DNA of 64,000 nt, from the NCBI GenBank assembly GCA_009912235.1, contig WNDS01000003.1, positions 655,634-719,633 on the forward strand, given 5' to 3'. The position numbers and the translations under genes were made by a program. Positions 1 to 9,003 of this stretch are shown here, one piece after another. The stretch comes from Stenotrophomonas maltophilia (GTDB lineage Bacteria > Pseudomonadota > Gammaproteobacteria > Xanthomonadales > Xanthomonadaceae). The first letter of the stretch is position 1, and each line of letters starts with the position of its first letter. The notes under the pieces are model-generated. The model did not search any database, was not told the DNA's origin, and saw only the letters and a list, made by a program, of their open reading frames with translations.

Positions 1-63
1 CGTTCGTTCCCAGCGCCGGCGATCCCGCCGGCGTTGCCATTGAAGTGCCAGCAAGGATCCCCC

Positions 64-3000
64 GTGGGCTTTTCGACGATCTTCATCCGCCGCCCGATCG
101 CCACCTCGCTGTTGATGGCGGGCCTGTTGCTGCTGGGCATTCTCGGCTACCGCAAGCTGCTCGTGTCGGCGCTGCCGGAGATCGATGCGCCCAGCCTGGT
201 GGTGACCACCCAGTACCCCGGTGCCAACGCCACCACCATGGCCTCGCTGGTGACCACGCCGCTGGAGCGCCAGTTCGGGCAGATTTCCGGCCTGCAGCTG
301 ATGACCTCCGACTCCTCGGCGGGGCTGTCCACGATCATCCTGCAGTTCTCGATGGACCGGAACATCGACGTGGCCGCGCAGGACGTGCAGTCGGCCATCC
401 GCCAGGCCACCCTGCCCTCCTCGCTGCCCTACCAGCCGGTCTACAACCGGGTGAATCCGGCCGACGCGGCCATCGTCACGCTGAAGCTGACCTCGGACAC
501 GCGCCCGCTGCGTGACGTCAACAACTACGCCGATTCGATCATGGCCCAGCGCCTGTCGCAGGTGCAGGGCGTGGGCCTGGTCTCCATCGCCGGCAACGTG
601 CGCCCGGCCGTGCGCATCCAGGTGAACCCGGCGCAGCTGTCCAACATGGGCCTGACCCTGGAGCAGCTGCGCAGCGCGCTCACCCAGGCCAACGTCAGCG
701 CGCCGAAGGGCTCGCTGAACGGCAAGACCCAGTCCTACACCATCGGTACCAACGACCAGCTCACCAGCGCGGCCGAATACCGCGACACCATCATCAGCTA
801 CAAGAACGGCCGCCCGGTGCGGCTGTCCGACGTGGCCGAGGTGGTCGATGGCGTGGAGAACGACCAGCTGGCCGCGTGGGCCGACGGCAAGCCGGCGGTG
901 CTGCTGGAAGTGCGCCGCCAGCCCGGCGCCAACATCGTGCAGACCGTCGAGCGCATCCGCGCCCTGCTGCCGCAGCTGAAGGGTGTGCTGCCGGCCGACG
1001 TGCACCTGGACATCTTCTCCGACCGTACCGAAACCATCCGCGCCTCGGTGCATGAAGTGCAGTTCACGCTGATCCTCACCATCGGCCTGGTGGTGGCGGT
1101 CATCTTCGTGTTCCTGCGCCGCCTGTGGGCGACCATCATTCCGTCGGTGGCGGTACCGCTGTCGCTGGCCGGCACCTTTCGCGGTGATGGCCTTTGCCGG
1201 CATGTCGCTGGACAACCTTTCGCTGATGGCGCTGGTGGTGGCCACCGGCTTCGTGGTGGACGATGCGATCGTGATGATCGAGAACATCGTGCGCTAAATC
1301 GAACAGGGCAAGAGTGGCAAGGAAGCGGCGGAAATCGGCGCGCGCCAGATCGGCTTCACCGTGCTCTCTCTGACCGTCTCGCTGGTGGCGGTGTTCCTGC
1401 CGCTGCTGCTGATGCCCGGCGTCACCGGCCGCCTGTTCCACGAGTTCGCCTGGGTGCTGAGCATCGCGGTGATCCTGTCGATGCTGATCTCGCTGACGCT
1501 CACGCCGATGATGTGCGCGTACCTGCTCAAGCCAGATGCGCTGCCCGAAGGCGAGGATGCGCACGAACGTGCCGCCGCGGCCGGCAAGCAGAACCTGCGG
1601 ACGCGCACCGTGGCGCTGTACGAGCACAGCCTGGACTGGGTGCTGGGCCGCCAGCGCCTGACCCTGGCCGTGGCCGGCGGCGCGCTGGTGCTGACCGTGC
1701 TGCTGTACGTCATCATTCCCAAGGGCCTGCTGCTCGAGCAGGACACCGGCCTGATCACCGGCGTGGTGCAGGCCGACCAGAACATCGCTTTCCCGCAGAT
1801 GGAGCAGCGCACCAAGGCCGTGGCCGAGGCCCTGCGCCAGGACCCGGACGTGACCGGCGTGTCGGCCTTCATCGGCGCCGGCAGCATGAACCCCACGCTC
1901 AACCAGGGGCAGCTGGCGATCGTGCTGAAGGAGCGTGGCCAGCGTGATGGCTTGGACCGCATCCTGCCGCGCCTGCAGAAGGCCGTGGCCGGCATTCCCG
2001 GCACCGCGCTGTACCTCAAGCCGGTGCAGGACGTGACCCTGGACACCCGCGTGGCGGCCACCGAGTACCAGTACTCGCTGTCCGACGTGGATGCCAGCGA
2101 AGTGGCCCTGCAGGCCACGCGTCTGACCGAAGCGCTGCGCCAGCGCCCGGAACTGGCCGACGTGGACAACAACCTGTCCACCCAGGGCCGCGCCCTGGAA
2201 CTGAACATCGACCGCGACAAGGCCAGCGTGCTGGGTGTGCCGATGCAGACCATCGATGACACGCTCTACGATGCGTTCGGCCAGCGCCAGATCTCCACCA
2301 TCTTCACCGAGCTCAACCAGTACCGCGTGGTGCTGGAAGTGGCGCCGGAATTCCGCACCAGCACCGCACTGATGAACCAGCTGGCGGTGGCCTCCAACGG
2401 CACCGGCGCGCTGACCGGCACCAACGCCACCAACTTCGGCCAGGTCACCTCGTCCAACTCGTCCACCGCCACCGGTATCGGCAACCAGAACACCGGCATC
2501 ACCGTGGGTGCGGGCAACATCATCCCGCTGGCCGCGCTGGCCGAAGGCAAGGTCACCAGCGCGCCGCTGGTGGTCAGCCACCAGCAGCAGCTGCCGGCGG
2601 TCACGGTCTCGTTCAACATCGCGCCGGGCTATTCGCTGTCCGAAGCGGTGCGCGCCATCGAGGACACCCGTGCCAGCCTGGACATGCCGCAGCAGGTGCA
2701 TGCGCAGTTCATCGGCAAGGCCGCCGAATTCACCGGCAGCCAGACCGACGTGGTGTGGCCGCTGCTGGCCTCGCTGGTGGTCATCTACATCGTGCTGGGC
2801 GTGCTGTACGAAAGCTGGATCCACCCCATCACCATCATCTCCACGCTGCCGCCGACCGGTGTCGGCGCGCTGCTGGCGCTGATGGTGTGCGGGCTGAGCC
2901 TGTCGGTGGACGGCATCGTCGGCATCGTGCTGCTGATCGGCATCGTCAAGAAGAACGGCATCATGATGGTCGACTTCGCCATCGAGGCCCGGCGTGCCGG

Positions 3001-3298
3001 TGCCAACGCGCACGAAGCGATCCGCCACGCCTGCCTGCTGCGCTTCCGCCCGATCATGATGACCACCGCGGCGGCCATGCTCGGCGCACTGCCGCTGGCG
3101 CTGGGCTCGGGCATTGGCTCGGAGCTGCGCCGCCCGCTGGGCATCGCCATCGTCGGCGGCCTGCTGCTCTCGCAGCTGGTCACGCTGTACACCACGCCGG
3201 TGATCTACATGTACATGGAGCGCTTCTCCGAATGGATGGCGCGCCGCCGCGAGCAGCGCGCCCTGCGCGACGGTTCGCTGCAGGAGCCGCAGGCATGA
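64..3298 (+). pseudogene. smeJ: RND multidrug efflux permease, MdtB/SmeJ type, disrupted
   Basis: Inner-membrane proton/drug antiporter of the HAE1 RND family, expected to pair with the next gene and with a periplasmic adaptor encoded upstream of the window. The GTG at 64 follows AAGGA at 52-56 and gives the family N-terminus (GFSTIFIRRPIATSLL). Two lesions break it. One extra T in the TTT at 1177-1179 shifts the frame after PLSLAGTF. In the restored frame a TAA at 1295-1297 replaces the Tyr codon expected after ENIVR in the helix carrying the proton-relay DD. All the rest, including the C-terminal membrane domain, reads as intact RND sequence. A Ser/Thr/Asn/Gly-rich insert lies near 2395-2520. 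The SmeJ name rests on the tandem MdtBC-like arrangement in this genus. Real inactivation or sequence error are both possible. Confidence 0.85.
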
Positions 3299-3329
3299 GG
3301 CCCGCCCCGCTGGCGTGCGGTGGCACGCG

Positions 3330-6300
3330 ATGAACCTGTCCGGCCCCTTCATCCGCCGCACGATCGGCACCGCGCTGCTGGCCCTGGGCCTGTTTGCCAT
3401 CGGCCTGATCTGCTATCTGCGGCTGGGCGTGGCGGCGCTGCCGAACATCCAGATTCCGGTGATCTTCGTGCACGCCAGCCAGGCCGGTGCGGACGCCACC
3501 ACCATGGCCTCCACGGTCACCGCGCCGCTGGAACGGCACCTGGGCCAGCTGCCCGGCATCGACCGCATGCGCTCGTCCAGTTCGGAAGACAGCTCGCTGG
3601 TCTTCATGATCTTCCAGAGCGACCGCGACATCGATTCGGCCGCGCTGGACGTGCAGACCGCGATCAACGCCGCGCAGGCCGACCTGCCGGCCGGGCTCGG
3701 CACGCCCATGTACCAGAAGGCCAACCCGAACGACGACCCGGTCATCGCCATCGCGCTGACCTCGCAGACGCAGTCGCCGGACGAGCTCTACAACGTGGCC
3801 GATTCGCTGCTGGCCCAGCGCATCCGGCAGATCAGCGGCGTGGCCTCGGTGGATATCGCCGGCGCCTCCACGCCAGCGGTGCGCGTGGACGTGAACCTGC
3901 GCATGATGAACGCCCTCGGCCTGACCGCTGACGATGTGCGCAACGCGGTGCGTGCGGCCAACGTGACCTCGCCTACCGACTTCCTCAGCGACGGCAACAC
4001 CACCACCACCATCATCGCCAACGACTCGGTGGCCCGCGCCGCCGACTTCGCCGACCTGGTCATCAAGACCGAGAGCAACGGCCGCGTGGTGCGCCTGAAG
4101 GACATCGCCAACGTCTACGACGGCCAGCAGGACGCCTACCAGGCCGCGTGGTTCGACCACAAGCCGGCGGTGGTGATGTACGTGTTCACCCGCGCCGGCG
4201 CCAACATCGTGGAGACCGTGGACCGGGTCAAGGGCCAGATTCCGATGCTGCGCGACTACCTGCAGCCGGGCACCACGCTGACCCCGTATTTCGACCGCAC
4301 CCCGACCATCCGCTCCTCGCTGCATGAAGTGCAGATCACCCTGCTGATCAGCCTGGCGATGGTGGTGCTGACCATGGCGCTGTTCCTGCGCCGGCTGGCG
4401 CCGACGCTGATCGCAGCGATCACCGTGCCGCTGTCGCTGGCCGGTGCCGCGCTGGTGATGTATGCGCTGGGCTTCACCCTGAACAACCTGAGCCTGCTGG
4501 CGCTGGTGATCGCGATCGGCTTCGTGGTGGACGATGCCATCGTGGTCATCGAGAACATCATGCGCCACCTCGATGAGGGCATGCCGCGCATGCAGGCGGC
4601 GCTGACCGGTGCGCGCGAAATCGGCTTCACCATCGTCTCCATCACCGCCTCGCTGGTGGCGGTGTTCATTCCGCTGCTGTTCGCCAGCGGCATGATGGGC
4701 GCGTTCTTCCGCGAGTTCACCGTCACCCTGGTGGCCGCCATCGTGGTCTCCATGGTGGTTTCGCTGACGCTGACCCCGGCACTGTGCAGCCGCTTCCTCA
4801 GCGCCAACGACCACGCCGCCGCCCCTTCGCGCTTCGGCCGCTGGCTGGACCGCATGCACGAACGCATGCTGCGCGTGTACACTGTGTTCCTGGACTTCTC
4901 GCTGCGCCACGCACTGCTGATGGCGTTGACCCCGCTGATGCTGATCGTGGTCACCGTGTTCCTGTTCGGTGCGGTGAAGAAGGGTGCATTCCCGCCGCAG
5001 GACACCGGCCTGATCTGGGGCCGTGCCAATTCCAGCGCCGCCGTGTCCTTCGAGAACATGGTCAACCGCCAGCGCCGCATCACCGACATGCTGATGGCCG
5101 ACCCGGCGGTAAAGACCGTGGGCGTGCGCCTGGGCAGTGGCCGCCAGGGTGCCAGCGCGCAGTTCAACATCGAACTGAAATCGCGCAGCGACGGCCGCCG
5201 CGAAACCACCGCCCAGGCTCTGGCGCGGCTGAGCGCCAAGGCCGACCGCTACCCCGACCTGCAGCTGCGCCTGCGCGCGATCCAGGACCTGCCCAGCAAT
5301 GATGGCGGTGGCAACAGCCAGGGCGCCCAGTACCGCATTTCGCTGCAGGGCAACGACCTGGCTGCGCTGCAGGAATGGCTGCCCAAGCTGCAGGCGGCAC
5401 TGAAGAAGAACCCCAAGCTGCGCGACGTCGGCACCGACGTGGACCAGGCCGGCCTGCGCCAGAACGTGGTGATCGACCGCAGCCAGGCCGCGCGCCTGGG
5501 CGTCTCGGTGGGCGCCATCGACGGTGCGCTGTACGGCGCCTTCGGCCAGCGCCAGATCTCCACCATCTACTCGGACATCAACCAGTCCAGCGTGGCGGTC
5601 AACGCCCTGCCCGACCAGATCGCCACACCGGCGGCGCTGGATTCGGTGTACGTGCGTGCGCGCAACGGCGACATGGTGCCGCTGACCGCCGTGGCGCACC
5701 AGGTGCCGGGGCTGGCGCCGTCGCAGATCACCCACGAAAACCAGTACACCACGATGGACCTCAGCTACAACCTCGCACCGGGCGTCAGCGCCGGCGAGGC
5801 CAAGGCGATCATCGATGCGACGGTGTCCGGCATGCGCATGCCCGGTGACATCCGGCTGGCCGACGATGCCGGCTTCGGGTTCAACTCCGACCCCAGCGAC
5901 ATGCTGATCCTGGTAATGGCCGCGATCCTGACCGTATACCTGGTGCTGGGCATGCTGTACGAAAGCCTGATCCGCCCGGTGACGATCCTGTCCACCCTGC
6001 CGGCCGCCGGCGTGGGCGCGCTGCTGGCGCTGTTCGGCACCAACACCGAACTGTCGGTGATCTCGATGATCGCGCTGGTGCTGCTGATCGGCATCGTCAA
6101 GAAGAACGCGATCATGATGATCGACTTCGCGCTGGTGGCGCAGCGCGTGCATGGCATGGCCCCGCGCGATGCCGCACGCGAGGCCAGCATCGTGCGCTTC
6201 CGGCCGATCATGATGACCACCATGGTGGCGATCCTGGCGGCGGTGCCGCTGGCGGTCGGGCTGGGCGAAGGCTCCGAGCTACGCCGCCCGCTGGGCATCG

Positions 6301-6392
6301 CGATGATCGGCGGCCTGCTGTTCTCGCAGAGCCTGACCCTGCTCAGCACCCCGGCGCTGTACGTGATCTTCTCCTGCCTGTCCGACCGCTAG
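3330..6392 (+). CDS. smeK: RND multidrug efflux permease, MdtC/SmeK type
   Basis: Second RND permease of the pair, intact at 1020 residues, the usual length. In MdtABC- and SmeIJK-type pumps two different permeases form one heterotrimer with the adaptor and an outer-membrane channel. Visible features are the N-terminal amphipathic segment and TM1 (MNLSGPFIRR), the TM4 double Asp in [14 protein letters not shown], and the TM10 region GIVKKNAIMMIDFA. The start ATG at 3330 matches the family N-terminus; a GTG at 3315 is the alternative. It begins 31 bases after the stop of the first permease, so the two are one operon. If the smeJ lesions are real, this subunit would lack its partner. Confidence 0.9.
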   Translation: MNLSGPFIRRTIGTALLALGLFAIGLICYLRLGVAALPNIQIPVIFVHASQAGADATTMASTVTAPLERHLGQLPGIDRMRSSSSEDSSLVFMIFQSDRDIDSAALDVQTAINAAQADLPAGLGTPMYQKANPNDDPVIAIALTSQTQSPDELYNVADSLLAQRIRQISGVASVDIAGASTPAVRVDVNLRMMNALGLTADDVRNAVRAANVTSPTDFLSDGNTTTTIIANDSVARAADFADLVIKTESNGRVVRLKDIANVYDGQQDAYQAAWFDHKPAVVMYVFTRAGANIVETVDRVKGQIPMLRDYLQPGTTLTPYFDRTPTIRSSLHEVQITLLISLAMVVLTMALFLRRLAPTLIAAITVPLSLAGAALVMYALGFTLNNLSLLALVIAIGFVVDDAIVVIENIMRHLDEGMPRMQAALTGAREIGFTIVSITASLVAVFIPLLFASGMMGAFFREFTVTLVAAIVVSMVVSLTLTPALCSRFLSANDHAAAPSRFGRWLDRMHERMLRVYTVFLDFSLRHALLMALTPLMLIVVTVFLFGAVKKGAFPPQDTGLIWGRANSSAAVSFENMVNRQRRITDMLMADPAVKTVGVRLGSGRQGASAQFNIELKSRSDGRRETTAQALARLSAKADRYPDLQLRLRAIQDLPSNDGGGNSQGAQYRISLQGNDLAALQEWLPKLQAALKKNPKLRDVGTDVDQAGLRQNVVIDRSQAARLGVSVGAIDGALYGAFGQRQISTIYSDINQSSVAVNALPDQIATPAALDSVYVRARNGDMVPLTAVAHQVPGLAPSQITHENQYTTMDLSYNLAPGVSAGEAKAIIDATVSGMRMPGDIRLADDAGFGFNSDPSDMLILVMAAILTVYLVLGMLYESLIRPVTILSTLPAAGVGALLALFGTNTELSVISMIALVLLIGIVKKNAIMMIDFALVAQRVHGMAPRDAAREASIVRFRPIMMTTMVAILAAVPLAVGLGEGSELRRPLGIAMIGGLLFSQSLTLLSTPALYVIFSCLSDR

Positions 6393-6467
6393 AAGGCGCG
6401 CCGGGCACGCAAGCGCGAAGCGAAGCTGCTCAAGCGCGCGCAGCGGGCCTGAGCGGGGGCGGTTTCG

Positions 6468-6540
6468 GTAGCGCCGGGCCATGCCCGGCGGCATTCCACA
6501 GACCGCGCTGCGCGCTCGCCGCGCATGGCGCGGCGCTACC
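6468..6540. repeat. SMAG-type REP, inverted pair
   Basis: The first stem-loop, at 6468-6492, begins GTAG followed by a GCCGGGC/GCCCGGC palindrome. A second, diverged stem-loop at 6518-6539 ends CTAC and so lies in opposite orientation. The GTAG-headed stem-loop is the hallmark of the S. maltophilia REP family. Confidence 0.8.
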
Positions 6541-6576
6541 GGTGGGTGCGCACCGTTGGTCCGCACGCCGGTGGGT

Positions 6577-6605
6577 TTGACGTGCCGTAACGAAAAGAGT
6601 ACAAT
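6577..6605 (+). promoter_or_regulatory. sigma-70-type promoter of the TonB receptor gene
   Basis: TTGACG at 6577-6582 and TACAAT at 6600-6605 are separated by exactly 17 bases. The start codon lies about 135 bases downstream, leaving a long 5' leader. Confidence 0.55.
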
Positions 6606-6741
6606 TCGCATCCAGCCATGGTCCTGCGTCGTCCGTCGACGCCCCGCTGCCTTGCGGCACGCCTGCGTGATCCCAGCCATCGACCTTTCCCCCCCTGCAT
6701 GGGTGGATGGCCCGTGGCCGTCCGCCGAGGAATCCGCTGCC

Positions 6742-8814
6742 ATGTCCGTTCCCGTCCTTCCCCGCCTGGCCACGCTGGCCATTGCCCTGTCGCTGGCCTG
6801 CGCCGCCCACGCCCAGAGCGCGCCCGACGGCGGCAGCCGCACCGGCCGCAGCGCCACCGACCTCGACGCGATCAAGGTCACCGCCGAACGCGCCCACGCC
6901 GAAACCGGCGCGCTGGGCGAACGCGCCCTGCGCGATACTCCGTTCGCCATCACCGCGGTGGGCAGTGAGCAGATCGAGCAGCGTCAGGCGGTGTCGCTCG
7001 GCGAGGTGTTCCTGCTCGACCCCTCGGTCACCACCCAGGTGGCCGCCTACGCCAGTGGCTGGAGCTCGCCCATCCGCAACCGCGGCATCGACCTGAGCTT
7101 CGACAGCTACCGGGTCAACGGCCTGCAGGTCTCCTCGTGGGGCACCGAGTGGCCGGTGGAAGTGATGGAACAGGTGGAGCTGCTGAAGGGCCCGGGCGGT
7201 TTCATGTACGGCTTCGGTGCGCCGGGCGGCATCGTCAACTACGTGACGAAAAAGCCCACCGACACCCCCACCTTCGCAGCGCAGCTGGGCTGGCGTGGGC
7301 AGGGCGTGGTCGGCGCCGGCGTCGATACCGGTGGCCGCTTCGGCAACGAGCAGATGTTCGGCTACCGCCTCAACGCCTACCGCGAGAAGGGCGAGACGTA
7401 CAACGGCGGCGATGTCGACCGCAAAGTCGGCGCGCTGTCGCTGGATGCCCGGCTGAGCGATGCGCTCACCTGGACCTTCGACGGCGTGTTCCCGTCGCGT
7501 GACCTGAGTAACGAAGCGCCGCAGTACTACTTCCCCGGCCTGACCTCGCTGCCGCGGCCGATCGCCGGCGACACTGAGAACGGCAACCCCGGCACCTACT
7601 ACGACACCCGCTCCAGCCTGCTGTCCACCGCGCTGCGCTGGCAGATCAACGCCGACTGGATCGCGAGCGTGAGCTACGGCGTCACCAGCTCGTGGAACGA
7701 CGTCAACAAGATTTTCGCCTACATCGATTCGCCCAACGGCGACTACGACATCAACGTGTACGAGCTGGGCGGCAAGACCGAGTGGAAGCTGACCCAGGCC
7801 CTGCTGCAGGGCCAGGTGCAGACCGGTGCGCTGCGCCACCAGCTGGTGGCCGGTGCCAGCTACCAGACCAGCCAGGGCTGGGACCGCCCCAACGAATGGA
7901 GCACGATCGGCCGTGGCAACCTCTACCAGCGCCCGCTGCTGCGCCACGACGCGGTGGGTTCGCGGGTGCTGACCCGTGGCAGCGAGACCGTGCAGAAGGC
8001 GGTGTTCGCCAGCGATACGATCGATCTGGGCCACGGCTGGTCGGTGCTGGCCGGCTGGCGCTACAACGACTATAAAACCAAGGGCAGCTACCACACCTAC
8101 CCGGTCACCCCGACCTATGCGGCGATGTTCAAGCCCAGCGCTGCCACCACGCTCTACGCCAGCTACATCGAATCGCTGGAGGCCGGCGGCCGCGTCGGCA
8201 CCGACTACGTCAACGCCGGCGCCGTGCTGGACCCCACCCTCAGCACACAGTACGAGATCGGCGCAAAGATGGAATACGCCCGCTGGAGTGGCAGCGTGGC
8301 CGCCTTCCGGCTGGAGCGTGGCGCCAACATCGACCAGTTCGTCGACGGCGGCAAGCGCTTGGTGCAGGACGGCATCACGCTGTACGAAGGCATCGAGGCC
8401 GGCGGCAGCGTGCGCGTGGCCGACGGGCTGACCGTGGGCGGTGGCGTGACCTGGCTGGACCCGACCTATGACAAGCTGTCCCCGGACAGCGCCAGCCAGC
8501 AGGGCAAGCGCACCACCGGCGCGGCGCGCTGGAGCGGCGTGCTGCACGCCACCTGGCAGCTGCCGTGGGTGGAAGGCATGGAAACCTACGCCGTGGCGCG
8601 TTACTACGGCGATGTCTGGTACGACGCCGACAACACGCTGAAGCTGCCGGCCTACACGCTGGTCGATGCCGGCGTGGGCTACCGCATGCAGGCTGCCGGC
8701 CACCCGGTGGTCTGGCGCGCGGGCGTGGAAAACCTGGGCGATCGCCGCTACTGGTCCAACGCCGGTGCCGGCCTGCCGCGCACGTTCGCCGTCAGCGTGC
8801 GCTGGGAGATGTAA
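6742..8814 (+). CDS. TonB-dependent siderophore-type outer-membrane receptor
   Basis: Outer-membrane beta-barrel receptor that imports a ferric chelate using TonB energy. It has 690 residues. Residues 1 to about 24 form a signal peptide ending AHAQS. A plug domain follows (IKVTAERAHAETG, then PFAITAVGSEQIEQRQAVSLG), and then the barrel, with the typical GGFMYGFGAPGGIVNYVTKKP segment near 150-170 and a C-terminus ending VSVRWEM. The plug resembles the TonB-siderophore-receptor subfamily. The ATG at 6742 places the signal peptide at the N-terminus. The ligand cannot be told from sequence, and no siderophore biosynthesis genes are nearby. Confidence 0.85.
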   Translation: MSVPVLPRLATLAIALSLACAAHAQSAPDGGSRTGRSATDLDAIKVTAERAHAETGALGERALRDTPFAITAVGSEQIEQRQAVSLGEVFLLDPSVTTQVAAYASGWSSPIRNRGIDLSFDSYRVNGLQVSSWGTEWPVEVMEQVELLKGPGGFMYGFGAPGGIVNYVTKKPTDTPTFAAQLGWRGQGVVGAGVDTGGRFGNEQMFGYRLNAYREKGETYNGGDVDRKVGALSLDARLSDALTWTFDGVFPSRDLSNEAPQYYFPGLTSLPRPIAGDTENGNPGTYYDTRSSLLSTALRWQINADWIASVSYGVTSSWNDVNKIFAYIDSPNGDYDINVYELGGKTEWKLTQALLQGQVQTGALRHQLVAGASYQTSQGWDRPNEWSTIGRGNLYQRPLLRHDAVGSRVLTRGSETVQKAVFASDTIDLGHGWSVLAGWRYNDYKTKGSYHTYPVTPTYAAMFKPSAATTLYASYIESLEAGGRVGTDYVNAGAVLDPTLSTQYEIGAKMEYARWSGSVAAFRLERGANIDQFVDGGKRLVQDGITLYEGIEAGGSVRVADGLTVGGGVTWLDPTYDKLSPDSASQQGKRTTGAARWSGVLHATWQLPWVEGMETYAVARYYGDVWYDADNTLKLPAYTLVDAGVGYRMQAAGHPVVWRAGVENLGDRRYWSNAGAGLPRTFAVSVRWEM

Positions 8815-8847
8815 CCCCGACGCGGCCGCCCCGGGCCGCGCGCACCG

Positions 8848-8945
8848 GACGGTGGGTGCGCACCAGCGGAGGGTGGGTTCAGACGCGCCTAACGGTGAGT
8901 GCCCGCTGCCAAACGGTGGGTGCGGACCGTTGGTCCGCACACTGA
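8848..8945. repeat. GGTGGGTGCG-type imperfect repeats
   Basis: Several imperfect copies of GGTGGGTGCGCACC and of CCGTTGGTCCGCAC lie between the receptor and the next gene. The same motif occurs at about 6541-6575, so the receptor gene is flanked by related repeats. Confidence 0.5.
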
Positions 8946-9003
8946 CCACCGCATTTCACGCCATACCCGCAATAATGCAGGCTCGCCCTTCCACCGAGCC
9001 TGC

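Larger units (their letters stand above)
6393..6741. other. intergenic region, smeK to TonB receptor
   Basis: About 350 bases without a gene. It holds an inverted pair of GTAG-type stem-loops (6468-6540), a GGTGGGTGCG-type repeat (about 6541-6575) that recurs near 8850-8945, and a good sigma-70-like promoter at 6577-6605. No Fur box was recognised. Confidence 0.6.

Noticed and set aside
1136..3400. Long open frame (754 codons) on the minus strand opposite smeJ
   Set aside because: Translation is His/Gln/Arg/Asp-rich without domains; it is the antisense shadow of a high-GC RND gene.
3180..6152. 990-codon open frame on the minus strand opposite smeK
   Set aside because: Same low-complexity His/Arg/Gln composition; a shadow of smeK.
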